This document shows positions 10,811 through 21,520 of a stretch of DNA of 64,000 nucleotides, piece after piece. A program made the translations under genes and the position numbers. Source of the stretch: Papilionanthe hookeriana x Papilionanthe teres. Taxonomy: Eukaryota; Streptophyta; Magnoliopsida; Asparagales; Orchidaceae. Numbering within the stretch: the stretch's first letter is position 1; every line of letters starts with the position of its first letter. The stretch covers positions 34,619,270-34,683,269 of the forward strand of contig CM040422.1 in assembly GCA_022702705.1 (NCBI GenBank). The letters run 5' to 3'. The notes under the pieces were generated by a model. The model searched no databases, was not told the DNA's origin, and was given only the letters and a program-made list of their open reading frames with translations.

Positions 10811-11359
10811 TTAAGATTTGAACGAGAGTTTTATTAAAAGCCTCGGCGAGACCGTTTGCTCTTGGGTAGTAAATTGTTGAGTATCGCCGATCGATTCCGT
10901 GTCTCCCGACAAAATTGTTGATTTGTGTGCTTCGAATGCCGACCCATTATCCGAGATGATCCTGCGCGGCACTCCGAAACGGTAGACAACTTGGTTCTTG
11001 AAAAGCGTAGCACGTGGTGTGCTTTCACTTCTCTCAAGTGGAGCCTCGCCCCACTTGGAAAAGTAATCTGTAGCCGCAAGAATGAAGCGATGTCCTTTTG
11101 AAGATGGTGGTTCTATCGGACCCACTATATTTGTGCCCCAACATTCAAATGGCCACGACGCAATTGTCGGGTGTAGCACATTTGGAGGTTGGTGTAGAAC
11201 CACTCCGTGCACTTGGCATTGGTGACAGCTCTTGGCGATTTTCATGCAGTCGGTCATCATCGAGGGCCAGTAGTACCCTAGTCTTTTAATATTCATCTTC
11301 ATTTTTGGACCCGACGGTGAGCGCCACGAGTCCTGAATGTACCTCTTTAACAATTTCAC
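10811..11359 (-). pseudogene. pol: Integrase core, element 1 (frameshifted)
   Basis: Integrase catalyses strand transfer of retrotransposon cDNA into the genome. Visible: the zinc-binding CHQC region, then WPFECWGTNIVGPI (the first catalytic Asp expected in 'GTD' reads N here), TDYFSKW, and RRIISDNGSAFEAH with the second catalytic Asp. After that residue the frame is lost (tail ending SPRLLIKLSFKS). Element 2 has an extra T in CTG at this point, so the frameshift corresponds to CTG being written CG. The last catalytic Glu is therefore out of frame. Confidence 0.85.
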
Positions 11360-11572
11360 GGGCCTCGGACCCGCTTAGGCACCTTAGCCACATTTGATCA
11401 AAAGACCTTCGTATAATGTGTTGTTTATTAATGCGTAGGACGAGTTCTTTTCTTGATCCGATGGGCTAGCGACCTATCGTCCGGTAGCTTTCCTGTTTGC
11501 GGGTAGTCCATCAATGGCTGTCGCCAATCTTCCGTGTTTTCACATCCTTGCTGCAATCGATTCTTTTTCTTT
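11360..11572 (-). pseudogene. pol: Integrase zinc-finger/linker region, element 1 (degenerate)
   Basis: No long frame, but the nucleotide sequence follows element 2 (33570-33925), where the segment encodes the N-terminal integrase region (LAHQIKKRTLSYALINNTLY). Several one-base losses at CTG/CAG positions break the frame here (for example 'cttcgtataatg' against 'cttctgtataatg'). Confidence 0.65.
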
Positions 11573-12001
11573 TTATGATTTGTGTATTGTGTCTATGTCA
11601 AGCTGTGATAGGACTCGACGTCCGTGAGCCGACACTTCCATCGATTCATCTTGCAAACAAGCAAATTCTTTTGCGAGACGGGCTAAAGCATCTGCTAGAG
11701 CATTTTCTTTTCTGGGAATTTTGTAGATCGTTACATTTGGAATCTGTTCCAACAGCTGTATGGCATACTGGAAGTATTGTTCGAGTCTTGGTTTAAAAAT
11801 TCTGTATTGTCCGGCGATCTGTTGAATGATTAACTGTGAATCCCCGTAGATGTTGATGTCTGTTATCCCCATTTGAATGGTTAATTCCAATCCCGTTATG
11901 AGGGCTTCGTATTCTGCTTCGTTGTTTGTACACGGTTCTGTCAAGTGGTAGGAGTATCTTAACATCCCCGCTCCGGTGTTATAAAGATTAGCCCGATTCA
12001 T
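11573..12001 (-). pseudogene. pol: Second (archaeal-like) RNase H domain, element 1
   Basis: A 142-residue open segment with CTNNEAEYEALITGLEL (catalytic Glu), NIYGDSQLIIQQIAG (catalytic Asp) and KENALADALARLA (last catalytic Asp). This is the additional RNase H of Tat-lineage elements, lying between the ordinary RNase H and integrase. It would degrade RNA in the RNA/DNA hybrid. The first catalytic Asp (FDGAS) lies upstream of 12001 in another frame. Element 2 keeps FDGASL in frame with the Glu motif. Confidence 0.85.
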
Positions 12002-12530
12002 GCCTTACCGGGCACTATCACTTGCGATTCTTCGTCTTTGTGTGCTGAAGATGCTCCGTCAAAATATAATTCCCAACGTCGATCGTCAAGGTCTTCTAGG
12101 TTCATTATTTGTTCATCTGGCAAATCATCATTGAGAGGAGATTCTGCCGGCAAAGGGTGTCTCTGCGAGGAAGTCCGCTAAGACTTGTCCCTTTACGGCA
12201 CGCGAGAGGCACGAAAGTTATATCGAATTGCAATAATATCATTGACCATCCGACAAGTCTGCACGGAAAGTGTTGGACGAGTCATCAAGTATTGCAATGG
12301 ATTAAACTTCGAAATCGAAGTTGACCTTGTGAGAAAGCATGTAGTGCCCGAGCTTTTGAGCGGCGAAGATCGTGGCCAAACAATGCTTTTCAATTGCGGG
12401 ATACCTTACTTCCATCGGAAGTAAACGACGACTTAAATAAGTAAAGAGCATTTTCTTTACCCTCATCATTGACACAGGCTAACAGGGCTCCGAGAGAGTC
12501 GTCTAAAGCCGCGGTGTAAAGTATCGCGGT
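12002..12530 (-). pseudogene. pol: Ordinary RNase H domain of pol, element 1 (degenerate)
   Basis: Only short frames remain, such as one reading STSISKFNPLQYLMTRPTL (12193-12393). The sequence follows 34430-34777 of element 2, which reads LKFNPLQYLMTRPTLFGKLA and VKGQVLADFFAAHP. This is the connection-type RNase H directly after RT. Confidence 0.65.
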
Positions 12531-13755
12531 CTACTCTGAGACTGGGGCTGCTAAGACAGGAGGTGTCATTAAATATTGTTTAATGTCTTCGAAGGCCTTC
12601 TGGCATTTCTCTTCCCAAATAAATTTGGCGTCCTTTTTAACTAGTGCTGAGAAAGGCTGACACCTACCTGACAGGTTTGAGATAAAGCGTCGAAGATATG
12701 CCAGCTTCCCTTGAAAAGATCGTAGTTGTTTCAAGGTTTTGGGAGGTGGCAATTCTAAGATAGCTTTAATCTTTTCCGGGTCGATTTCAATTCCACGATG
12801 TCGGACAACGAATCCTAAGAATTTCCCGGAGGTGACGCCGAAGGCGCATTTTAAGGGATTCATCTTTAGGTTAAATTGTCTTAATCGTTCGAAAACAATT
12901 CTCAAATCATACAGTGTGGTTTTCCTTTACTTTGCTTTTGATGACCACATCATCCACGTAGCATTCAACTTGATTGTGGATGAGATCATCAAAAATTCTT
13001 GTCATTGCTCTTTGGTAGGTTGCTCCTGCGTTCTTCGATCCGAATGGCATCACTGTGTAGCAATATACTCCGATCGGCGTTCTGAATGCCGTAAGCTTTT
13101 CATCTTCTGGAGCCATTTTTATCCGGTTGTATCCCGAAGATCCATCCATGAACGAGAATATTTCATGTGTCGAAGCAATATCGATCATCGGTTCCGGAAT
13201 CGGTAGAGGGAATTCATCTTTTGGACATGCCTTGTTTAAATCTCCGAAGTCCACACAAATTCCGATCCGACCATTCTTCTTCTTAACTGGTACCACATTG
13301 GCTAACCAAGTCGGGTATTGTTCTTCACGGACAAATTTAGCGTCTATTAGCTTTTTAACTTCGGCTATGACTTGTTGTTCGATTTCTAGACGCATTCTTC
13401 TGGGACCTTGTCTGACTGGAACAGGAGTAGGATCCACTCCTTGCTTATGGACCGCAACCTGCGGGGCTAATCCCGGCATTTCATCGTAGCTCCAAGCAAA
13501 ACGGTCTTTAAATTCCATTAATAACTTGATTATTTCTTCGGAGTCTTCTTTATTGAGTAAGGAGCTAACAAAGGTAGGTCTAGGCTCTTCGCTAGTACCT
13601 AAGTTAACTTCCGTTAACTCATCTATTGTGGATTTAATTTCTTCTTCGAATTCTGGCGAAGCGTCTCCAATTTGTAAATCTTCGAGTTCGTCTGTAGTTT
13701 CCATGCAGTTTTCATTGGACTCGCAAGTGACAACCAAGCAAAATCCAGTCGTCAA
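12531..13755 (-). pseudogene. pol: Reverse transcriptase, element 1
   Basis: Two adjoining frames (13755-12907 and 12905-12531), separated by one small frameshift at about 12906, cover fingers, palm and thumb. Motifs in order: IGICVDFGDLNKACPKDEFP, MDGSSGYNRIKMAPEDE (first catalytic Asp), AFRTPIGVYCYTVMPFG, NAGATYQRAM, ECYVDDVVIKSK (catalytic YVDD), then FNLKMNPLKCAFGV and SFQGKLAYLRRFI. RT copies the element RNA into cDNA in the virus-like particle. About 80 N-terminal residues before the RT fold belong to the protease-RT linker. This is the best preserved pol domain in the window. Confidence 0.93.
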
Positions 13756-14239
13756 CTGACCCTACTGTGCCGAATCCGAGTCCATACTTTGAATTGGGAG
13801 GACGACCGGAGTTATTCCATAACTTTTCAAAATGTTGTGATTGGCCTCTTGTCCATTGTCGAGGTAAGAAACCACGTTGAATTAAATTTTGAACACAGGG
13901 AGAGTACCACTCAAAAGGTAATTCCATTAATTCTGATGAAGTGACATCTTCGAATTGTACATTATTTTCAGTTTTGGAGGAAGAAGCACCGCGGTAGAAT
14001 TTGATTGGCTTTGCACCGTCACTACGCACCTCTTTGACCTCCATACCCTCGATCTTATTAGAATGGATCGGAGTTAGGGTCATAGTATGTACGTAGTGGT
14101 TAATTTTCTCGTACATTGATTTGTATTCTTCGTTCTTTTCATCTTCGAGGAGATCTTGTATTGCGGCTTCTTTCGACTTGTTGTTGTCGCTTCTTGCTTG
14201 ATTTCTTTTTCTTCTTCGAACTATCTTCCCAATCAACAT
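13712..14239 (-). pseudogene. Protease-RT linker of the polyprotein, element 1
   Basis: A 175-residue segment of unknown fold joining protease to RT, with a lysine/arginine-rich start, EYKSMYEKINHYVHTMTL, and a region matching element 2 (36103-36600). The RG-rich stretch (RGRGRGRGRGR) encoded at about 14280-14330 in an adjacent frame marks its N-terminal side. The family is recognised by position and by the copy in element 2 only. Confidence 0.7.
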
Positions 14240-14420
14240 TGATGGTCGGTTTCCTCTCGTCCAATTGTCCTAGTGTCTCTACCACGGCCTCGTCCCCGGC
14301 CTCGACCTCGGATGCGAGTTGTGGAGAAACCTTCACCATCTCGCCGGAAGGGAGTGGTGAGTGACTGTTGGACTAGAACTTCAGGTTCTTCGTTGTCTCG
14401 AACTTTCTTTGCTTCACTTG

Positions 14421-15455
14421 TTACAGTATCTCTGGAGAAGATCGTCTTCTTTGGCGGTGCATAATAAGCTGCATCTTCATGGATTCCAATTTCATGTACG
14501 GAGAATGGTTGCAAGTCTCCTTTGATGCACTGTTCCCCTCCATCGTAATATTTGATGCACCGGTGCGAGATGATGGTACCATCCCGTTTTCATGTATCCA
14601 TGGTCGGCCCAAGTAGAGCGTTGAACGAAGTTTCGAATCGATTATATGAAATTTTACGGTTGTCTTTGCTAAATCACCGGTCTTCATCGACAGCGTTATT
14701 GATCCGAGGGCTCTTTCTCCTTTACGGTTGAATCCTCTTAATAACATTTTGTCGGCCTCGAGCTCACGAGCATCAATTTCCAAGTATGCTAGTGTTCGAA
14801 GACTCATTATATTGATTGATGCTCCCGGATCCACCAATACTCCGGAGAGCGTAAACTTCCCAATTGTAATCGAAATGTACAACGGTCGGTTGTGATCCGT
14901 CGTCCCAAGTAGTAGGTCATTGTCCGTGAAGGTAACACCTCGTCGTTCCTTTAACGAGCGAACCTCATCTAAGGAATCTCCGGCCATTTGAGCTAAGCAA
15001 ATTTCCGGATCAAGTAAGGCCTTGATCAGAGCTTCCCTCATCTCCTTTGATAAGATGAGAGCATCGTAAATGCTCAGTTTGGCCGGTAGTTTCCTAAGAT
15101 GGGCTAACACGTTGTAGTCCACTTTGTTTCCATGCGTCTCGGCTTCTTCTTGAATGGGTATCTCTTCCGCTGGGGTTGGTTCTTCTTGAACAACCACCTG
15201 CTTTCCTTTGTCTTTTGGACCCATTCTCGGAGGTAGAACTCTTCCACTTCTCAAGTTGACTTCTGTAATTTCTTCTGAATCTAGTGTTGAGTTTGTCGGT
15301 GTTTCCTCCCGAATCGGAATGACCGGCACTTCCGGATTATCTTCCAAATCCGAAGGCTCTAACTCTATCGTAATCGGAGCTCCTCGAAACTCGCGAGATA
15401 GAGCCGTTGCTTGTTGAGCTCTCGTAGCCTCCTTGATGGATGTCTTCTTCGTCAT
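14421..15455 (-). pseudogene. Aspartic protease region, element 1
   Basis: A 344-residue segment. Near residue 210 it has LSGVLVDPGASINIMSL, the retropepsin active-site motif with DPG in place of the usual DTG/DSG. Element 2 has the same DPGAS, so it is a family feature rather than decay. Downstream is YLGRPWIHENG, typical of Tat-type proteases. Upstream are MGPKDKGKQVV and the helical KLPAKLSIYDALILSKEMRE. The protease would cut the Gag-Pol polyprotein. The last ~35 residues run into an adjacent frame (frame shift near 14570). Confidence 0.88.
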
Positions 15456-15538
15456 TTTGATCGTCGAGATCTTGTATGATTTGAGAATTGTTGTTGGTAT
15501 CGAAATCGACGCCCGGATTGTCGCTAGTTACGTAATCG

Positions 15539-16732
15539 TTAGAAACGAGTCAAAACGTAGCCAACGCCATCACCCTTATCATTATATGATCCCACCGAAG
15601 TGAGCGAGATAATCATACAAAATCGGAGGTTCGAGGGATTTCTCCCCGAATCGGAAACAACTATCCTAGGATAAGCAGCCCCTAGTCTAGCCTTAGGAAT
15701 CTCGGTCCCCTCTTCTTCGTCAATTTTCTTCTTCTCTTCGATTGTCTCCTGTCGAGGTGGTTCTTCTATCGCAAGTGATAGTACCGGCTTAACAGGTCTC
15801 GAACTCTGAATTGAAGCTCGCACCGAAGCGGTTCGGATGTTGTCTAAAATCTTCTTCGAAGATCTCGTCCAGGCGGTGGTCCATCCATCGTCAGTTGCAT
15901 AGGGATCTATCGGAATGACGAGATCGGTTGAGATAACATTGACGGAACCTCCTTTCTGGGGTTCCTTCATGTACTCCTTCGGGATTGTTATATTTCCTTT
16001 CCGAAGGTTGTCGTTGAGCCAACTTTTAAAGGTAATACAATCTTCTATCTTGTGCCCAAGCATCCGATGGTAGGGGCAAAAGTTGGGATCACCTTTCTTG
16101 TTGACTTCCTCTGGTCTTTTAGGCTCTGGCAGCTGGAAATCTGGAGTTTTCATTAGGCTACGAAACATTTTCGGTACTGCTTCATTTTTGAACGGATATT
16201 CTCTGCTCAGAAGCTCCCTCAATGTACGTTGCGGACGGGACGGTTGTTCATACTGCGGAGACGACTGATAGCTGGATCGGGGTTGCTGGTAATCTTGTTG
16301 TGGTTGCCGCGGCCGTTCTGGTGGTATTTGCATCGGTTGTTTGCCTTTATCAACTGCTGCAACGACCCCAGATTTCTTTTCGAAAGTCTTCACCGGCTTC
16401 TGCTTGTCCGTCTTGTCGGCAAAACTTAATTGCTTCGCCTCTTCTTGCAAGCTTCCGGCCTTGCTTAACAACTTCTCAAAAGTCTTAATAGTGAATCCCT
16501 TGAGGAGAAGTGCTATCGGGCCGTGAATGCTTTTAAGCAAGATGCCAACTGCATGTTGTTCTTGCAGTTGTGGTTCACACTTCATGCTTAAATTTCTCCA
16601 TCGAAGTATGTAATCCACTAGAGTTTCATTCGGCCTTTGTTTCTCTACCACTAAATCACCTATAGTGATGTGGTGCTGAGCTCCGGCAAATCGCTTAATG
16701 AAGAGGCTCTCTAGCTCTGAGAATGTCTTCAC
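15539..16732 (-). pseudogene. gag: Gag capsid and zinc-knuckle region, element 1
   Basis: A 397-residue segment with a retrotransposon Gag fold: FSELESLFIKRFAGAQHH, ETLVDYILRWRNLSMKC and GILLKSIHGPIALLLKG. A Gln/Pro-rich linker follows, then FCPYHRMLGHKIEDC, a CxxHxxxxHxxxxC zinc-knuckle-like motif. Gag forms the particle and binds the RNA. Element 2 has Trp in place of the first Cys of this motif. The start at 16732 is only the first Met of the open stretch; the true frame continues from the gag-N ORF. Confidence 0.88.
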
Positions 16733-17111
16733 TGAACCGTTGGGTAATTCTGCATACCAGTCGAAGGCGATTCCTGACAGACTGCTAACGAACTGTCGGA
16801 AGAGTAACGCATCGCTCCCGCCGGCATTGCAACAACTGGCACGAAAGTGTGCAACATGCTGTCGGGGGTTCCCGGTTCCGTCGAAGGTCTTAAACGAGAG
16901 GTGGTACGAAGCCTTTCGGGTATTGGACAGCGTCGAATTCTTCCGGGTAAGGTCTACCCGTCCGAATGGATGTCCCGTTCTTCGATTGTGCTAAGGCTTC
17001 TCGCACTCGCTGCTCTACCAAGTTCTTGATATCCTTTTCGGGGATCATACTTTGTGTTGTATCCTTTTAGCTGGTCATCCCCATTGACGGATGTAATCTC
17101 CTTTCCTCCGT

Positions 17112-18594
17112 CTACGATGTGAATGACTTCGGGGGTGTCTCTCTATGTGGTTGTACTTGACTCTGGAGAGTGGCCAGAGCTACGGCCATCTCTTCCATCC
17201 TTTTCGCCATTTGAGCGATCGTGTCGTCCTTTTCCTGAAGCTGTCTCTTCATCAGTTCCGGCTCCTCTCTTTCTGCGGCTGTAGGAGCACCTTGAGAAGC
17301 TGATGAAGCTCGTGTCTCAACCATGGTGATTTCTGCATATTCGTTGTCCATGAATTCCGATGAATCGATCTCATCTCCGAACTTTTCTTCTCTTTCTTTT
17401 GCCAACCGTTGGATGTCGGTTCTCAACTTTTCCATGGCATCTTCTAGCGGAGCTTTCTGTGTATCTTTGCGGTTGTCATGCGATGGTTGCCGGGTCCTTT
17501 TTTCACGAGTCCCCTTCATCGCAGTAGCACTTTCTTCAGATTCCAGCCTCCTGGCGAGACTTTCTCTCTCGGGCTGCTGTTTCAATCTCAACTGCCCCGT
17601 AGTGGGACGCCACACCATCCTTCTAGCAGCAGAAGGTCTAGGACCAGATGGTCTGTTGGCCAAATGCTGGAAGGTGGTATCCTCCCTAATCTGTAATCCT
17701 GATACTACGACAGGCGGGCTAGCCTTCATTCTCTTGCTTGGCTTTTCTATCATGATGGCGGGCTCTATTCGGGGCCCAAGACGGGATTTGACTGGCACCC
17801 GCCCTATCCTTCGTAGAATTTCCGACACGGGGCAGTTTTCCTTCCTTGCTAGCTTTTCTACCAAAGTTTGCAGTCGAGCAAACGGCGTAGTTCTAGTTCT
17901 TTTCTTGCGGCTATCGTTGTAGTATGCAGGCTGTGGTAACGTGGCAGCAATCTTGCGAACATTCTCCTCATCCTCTGCGGCGGAGAGGGGATGGAACCTG
18001 CTTCCTCCCAAAAGTGGTATGTAGTCAGGCAGTGGTGTATATTCTGGTAGCGGTGTATATTCTGGCAACTCTGGAATTTCCTCCAGGAAGGCAATCTCAG
18101 CAGCTCTGGCTTCCCTGGCGATCCTTCTATTTCTATTTCTTCTTTGGGTCTTTGTCAGCGACGGAATCTTTGAACTGGACCCGATTTCGAAGACAGAAGG
18201 TCTTACAGGAAGATCCGTACCCTCCACGGTAACAGGTTTATCATAGTTCTGGATTTCTTTCCCCTTTGATTTGGCAGAAGTCGGGGTAGGTGCAGAAACA
18301 ACTAGACCAGTGGGGGTAGTAAGAACAGTCCTCCTGCGGACAGCAGTACTCCTCCTAGTCGGGACCCTTTGCGGGGAGGAAACTCTTGGGTCGACCTAAG
18401 GTTGAACTCGAGCGGTGGTTCCTCGGCTTCGGATACCTTGTTTGTCGGTGCAAAGAGGAGACGTCGGTGACCTTGACGTTCGTGTTTTCAAATCCTTGTC
18501 CAAATCGGATGACCCCATTGTCGGGCGGCTCATCCTTATAGACGGCGAAGTCCAGTCCGTTGGTGAAGGAGAAAATCGGTCTCGGGGCTTCCAT
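17112..18594 (-). pseudogene. N-terminal part of the gag ORF, element 1
   Basis: Starts at the Met at 18594 (MEAPRPIFSFTNGLDFAVYK..PPDNGVIRFGQGF), about 500 bp after the PBS. After a frame break it continues as a 371-residue segment at 18227. That segment has TKTQRRNRNRRIAREARAAE, a PEYTPLPEYTPLPDYIPL repeat, a basic region and a long coiled-coil-like helix (EEPELMKRQLQEKDDTIAQM). I know no enzymatic domain for this part; it is the extended N-terminus ahead of Gag. Its first 30 residues and the TQRRN.NRRI block recur at the start of the AlkB ORF of element 2. Confidence 0.75.
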
Positions 18595-19120
18595 TTCTGC
18601 AAGGTAGATTCGGTTGTCGGTCCCGAGTTATGCTTCTTTTCTTCGGGACGAAAAGAAAGGAATTGAAAAGAGTCCGAACTCATTCTTTGTTCATGTATTT
18701 ATAAAAAAGAATCATTTGTTAAAAGAATCACTTATTAGAGGGTTTGTTTATTTAGAACGGAATGTTCAAAGGTGTAGAGAAGGTAAGGAATCCGATTCGG
18801 AAAGGAAAAGAAAGTCTTAAGCAAGACTTCCCGACTCGAAGGATCACTCCTAAACTAACACCTATCGGGGGTCCACCCCACCTCGGAAATGAGGTAAAAG
18901 GATCTCGGAACCTCTCTGTTTAGGGGTGTCTAAACGAGTGGCTCCTAAATCCGAGAGAATGTTGGCTATACTTGTTCAAGATAGAAATGAACATAGTATT
19001 CCAACGGAAAGAAGGGTAGTTTGATCCATTAGGGACATGGATACACTACCGATTTTTGAAAGCAGAATTATTTGATTATAATGGAGAGAGGAATCTTTCC
19101 CCAGCGGAGTCGCCAGAAGT
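18595..19120 (-). other. Leader (5' UTR) of Tat element 1
   Basis: Noncoding sequence between PBS and first Met. It contains an inverted near-copy of the PPT/U3 tip: + strand 18858-18877 reads 'acacctatcgggggtcca', followed by 'cctcggaaatgagg', which can also fold. The same arrangement is at about 41125-41170 in element 2. Confidence 0.7.
19098..19115 (-). promoter_or_regulatory. tRNA-Arg primer binding site, element 1
   Basis: On the minus strand TGGCGACTCCGCTGGGGA begins 5 nt after the 5' LTR end. It is complementary to the 3' end (CCCCAGCGGAGTCG plus CCA) of a plant tRNA-Arg, the primer described for Ogre/Tat elements. Confidence 0.88.
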
Positions 19121-21214
19121 TGTCGGCATATTTTTAGGTTGTGTTGTATTTTAAAAGGGGGTCGCCTAACAGAAGTTGTCGGCGAATTTAAATTTTAAAT
19201 TTGATTTAAATATATATAATTTAGAAAGTAGTATTTGACTTTGAAAATAATTTTAAATATGAGATTAAACCGATCTCACATCCCAAATAGTTTATATAAA
19301 CGAGCACCGCACCACAAACCGTGTATCTATCCCTAAGGATAGACACACTGCTTGAGGGTGGGGCTCGATCAAATAAACTAGAAGTTTTGTGACATCCATT
19401 TGGTCTGCGAACCAATTTTATAAGCCGACAAATTCCCCTGCTTAATATGAAAGTATTAAACAGGGTTTATATTACCTGGGTTCTTTAAAATTCCCTATAA
19501 GGGCAAGCCCCTATAGTTAATTACATCTTAAGTGACGGGAATCACCTAAGAAAACTCTCGATAATAACCAATAATTCTGCTCTCAAGAATTTCAAAGTTT
19601 AAGGTTTTCAAAGATTGAATTTTGGAATTTCAATAGGGAATGGATCAAATTTGGAACATTTTGTTTTATGAATCCAAAGGAAGAAAGGTAGGAGAAATCA
19701 CTGATTCGAAGTGAACTTCGGTAATTTCCCGACCATCCTATTGTTTGGCTTGAATTTAGGAAAGTCCTAATGTTTATTTAGTATTTCAATCTTGCCAATT
19801 TTAATTAATTAGGGCTTATATTTGTATGATGAAATCAAACAAATAGCCTGGAAGATGTGAGGGTTTATTGTCATATCGGACGACTACCTCGGAATCCTAA
19901 GACCGGTTAGGGCTTAATTTGCAATGCAAATGCCTAACGAAGAGTTGAGGATTTATGTTGCACTAGTGCAAGCTACCTCGAAGTCCTATGGCTTTGTTGT
20001 TTAATTCTAAGAAGGTTTTGCTTGAAGTAGGTTCAAGTTTTGTTGATGACGATGGCCGTGCTCGCCCACCATGCTCCAAGCTCCTTGTTGTTGCAGAGGT
20101 TTAGTTTTAGAAATCATAAATCTGGGGATGAGAAAAGTGTTTTGGTTTAGAGAAGTCTTAATTTTCCAAGTGTTCTTGTATTTTGATTAAAACAAATCTT
20201 AAAGTTGATTATAACGACACCGGTTAAGATCCCACGGTTCCATCCTTCCGGCATCATTATTTTTATCGGATTCACTTAGTCCGGATGAATTTGCTAAACT
20301 CAGTCGAATGAGTTCCACACTTTCATTTAGACCGTGGGAAATCCCGTTAGCAACACGTAGGTTACATCATCCGAGGTATTCCCGATCATCCAACAGGACG
20401 TTTTAATTTAGTTGCAATTGTAGTTTTGTGTTCTGTTTGTGTTTAAATTTTGAGTTGTTTTATATTTTGAAATGTTGTGGCGGTGAATTTTATCTTGCAA
20501 TGACTTTTAACTTAGTTTTGGTTTCAGTTTTAGGGACTATCCTAAAGGTGTGGGTTTTCATGCAACAGTTGTTTTATCATGCAAGAAAAGTGAAGTGCAT
20601 CTGCAATAAAGTAAATTGCAAGGAAGTAAATTGCAAGAAAGTAAATTGCAATAAAATAAAAGCGTACCTGGAGGGTCTTCCCGTCATCCCAAGCTACACT
20701 TAAAATACAATTAGAATATTTAAGCAAGTTCCTAGGTAAAGCTAAGGTAAGGGTTATGGTTTTCTACCAAGTTCCTAATCCTATATGCTAGTCATCCCTA
20801 TGACGTCCAGGTTCTTTGTGTTTTTGTTTGAGGACGATTTTCTTCATCAAAGAACAATTAAATTCAATTGTTCTTATAAATATCCTATCATATTGAGGAA
20901 GTGCTTAAGAAGAATCTTTAACATCTTTTCAATATTTCTAGGATTGTTTTAAGTCCAAATGAATTTAATTATATAAATGAATCAATCGTCCGAGGTTTTC
21001 AAGTTTTGTTAACTTGCCCAGTGAATTAAGACATTTGAATATCTTATGAGTGAAGTAGCATTTCATTTAATGTTTCATTTAGGAGTTATAATAATCAAAG
21101 CTTTCAAGGGTAAATTAGTATTCAAATGATTTGATTTAAGTTAAAGGGTTTAAATTTGGAATAGTGTTCAAGTTGCTTTATATTTAATTTCTTTTATGTC
21201 TTAGGAGATGTTAT

Positions 21215-21520
21215 ATTTAATTCAATTTAATTTAATTGAGTTTTAATTTAATTTAATTTAATTTAATTTAATTTGATGTTTAATTAATTTGATTTGATTT
21301 AATTTAATTTAATTATTTAATTTAATTTAATTTAATTTAATTTAATTTAATTTAATTGTTTAATTTAATTTAATTTAATTTGATTGTTTAATTTAATTTA
21401 ATTTGATTTAATTTAATTTAATTATTTAATTTAATTTAATTTAATTTAATTTTAATTTAATTTAATTTAATTTAATTTGTTTTAATTTAATTTAATTTAA
21501 TTTTTAATTTTATTTTATTT
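21215..21520. repeat. (AATTT)n array in 5' LTR of element 1
   Basis: Pentanucleotide run matching 3950-4290 almost unit for unit, as expected of two LTRs copied in the same insertion. Confidence 0.9.

Noticed and set aside
19098..19115. Possible tRNA fragment (tRNA-Arg 3' end)
   Set aside because: Only the 18-nt primer complement next to an LTR is present; no tRNA gene body.
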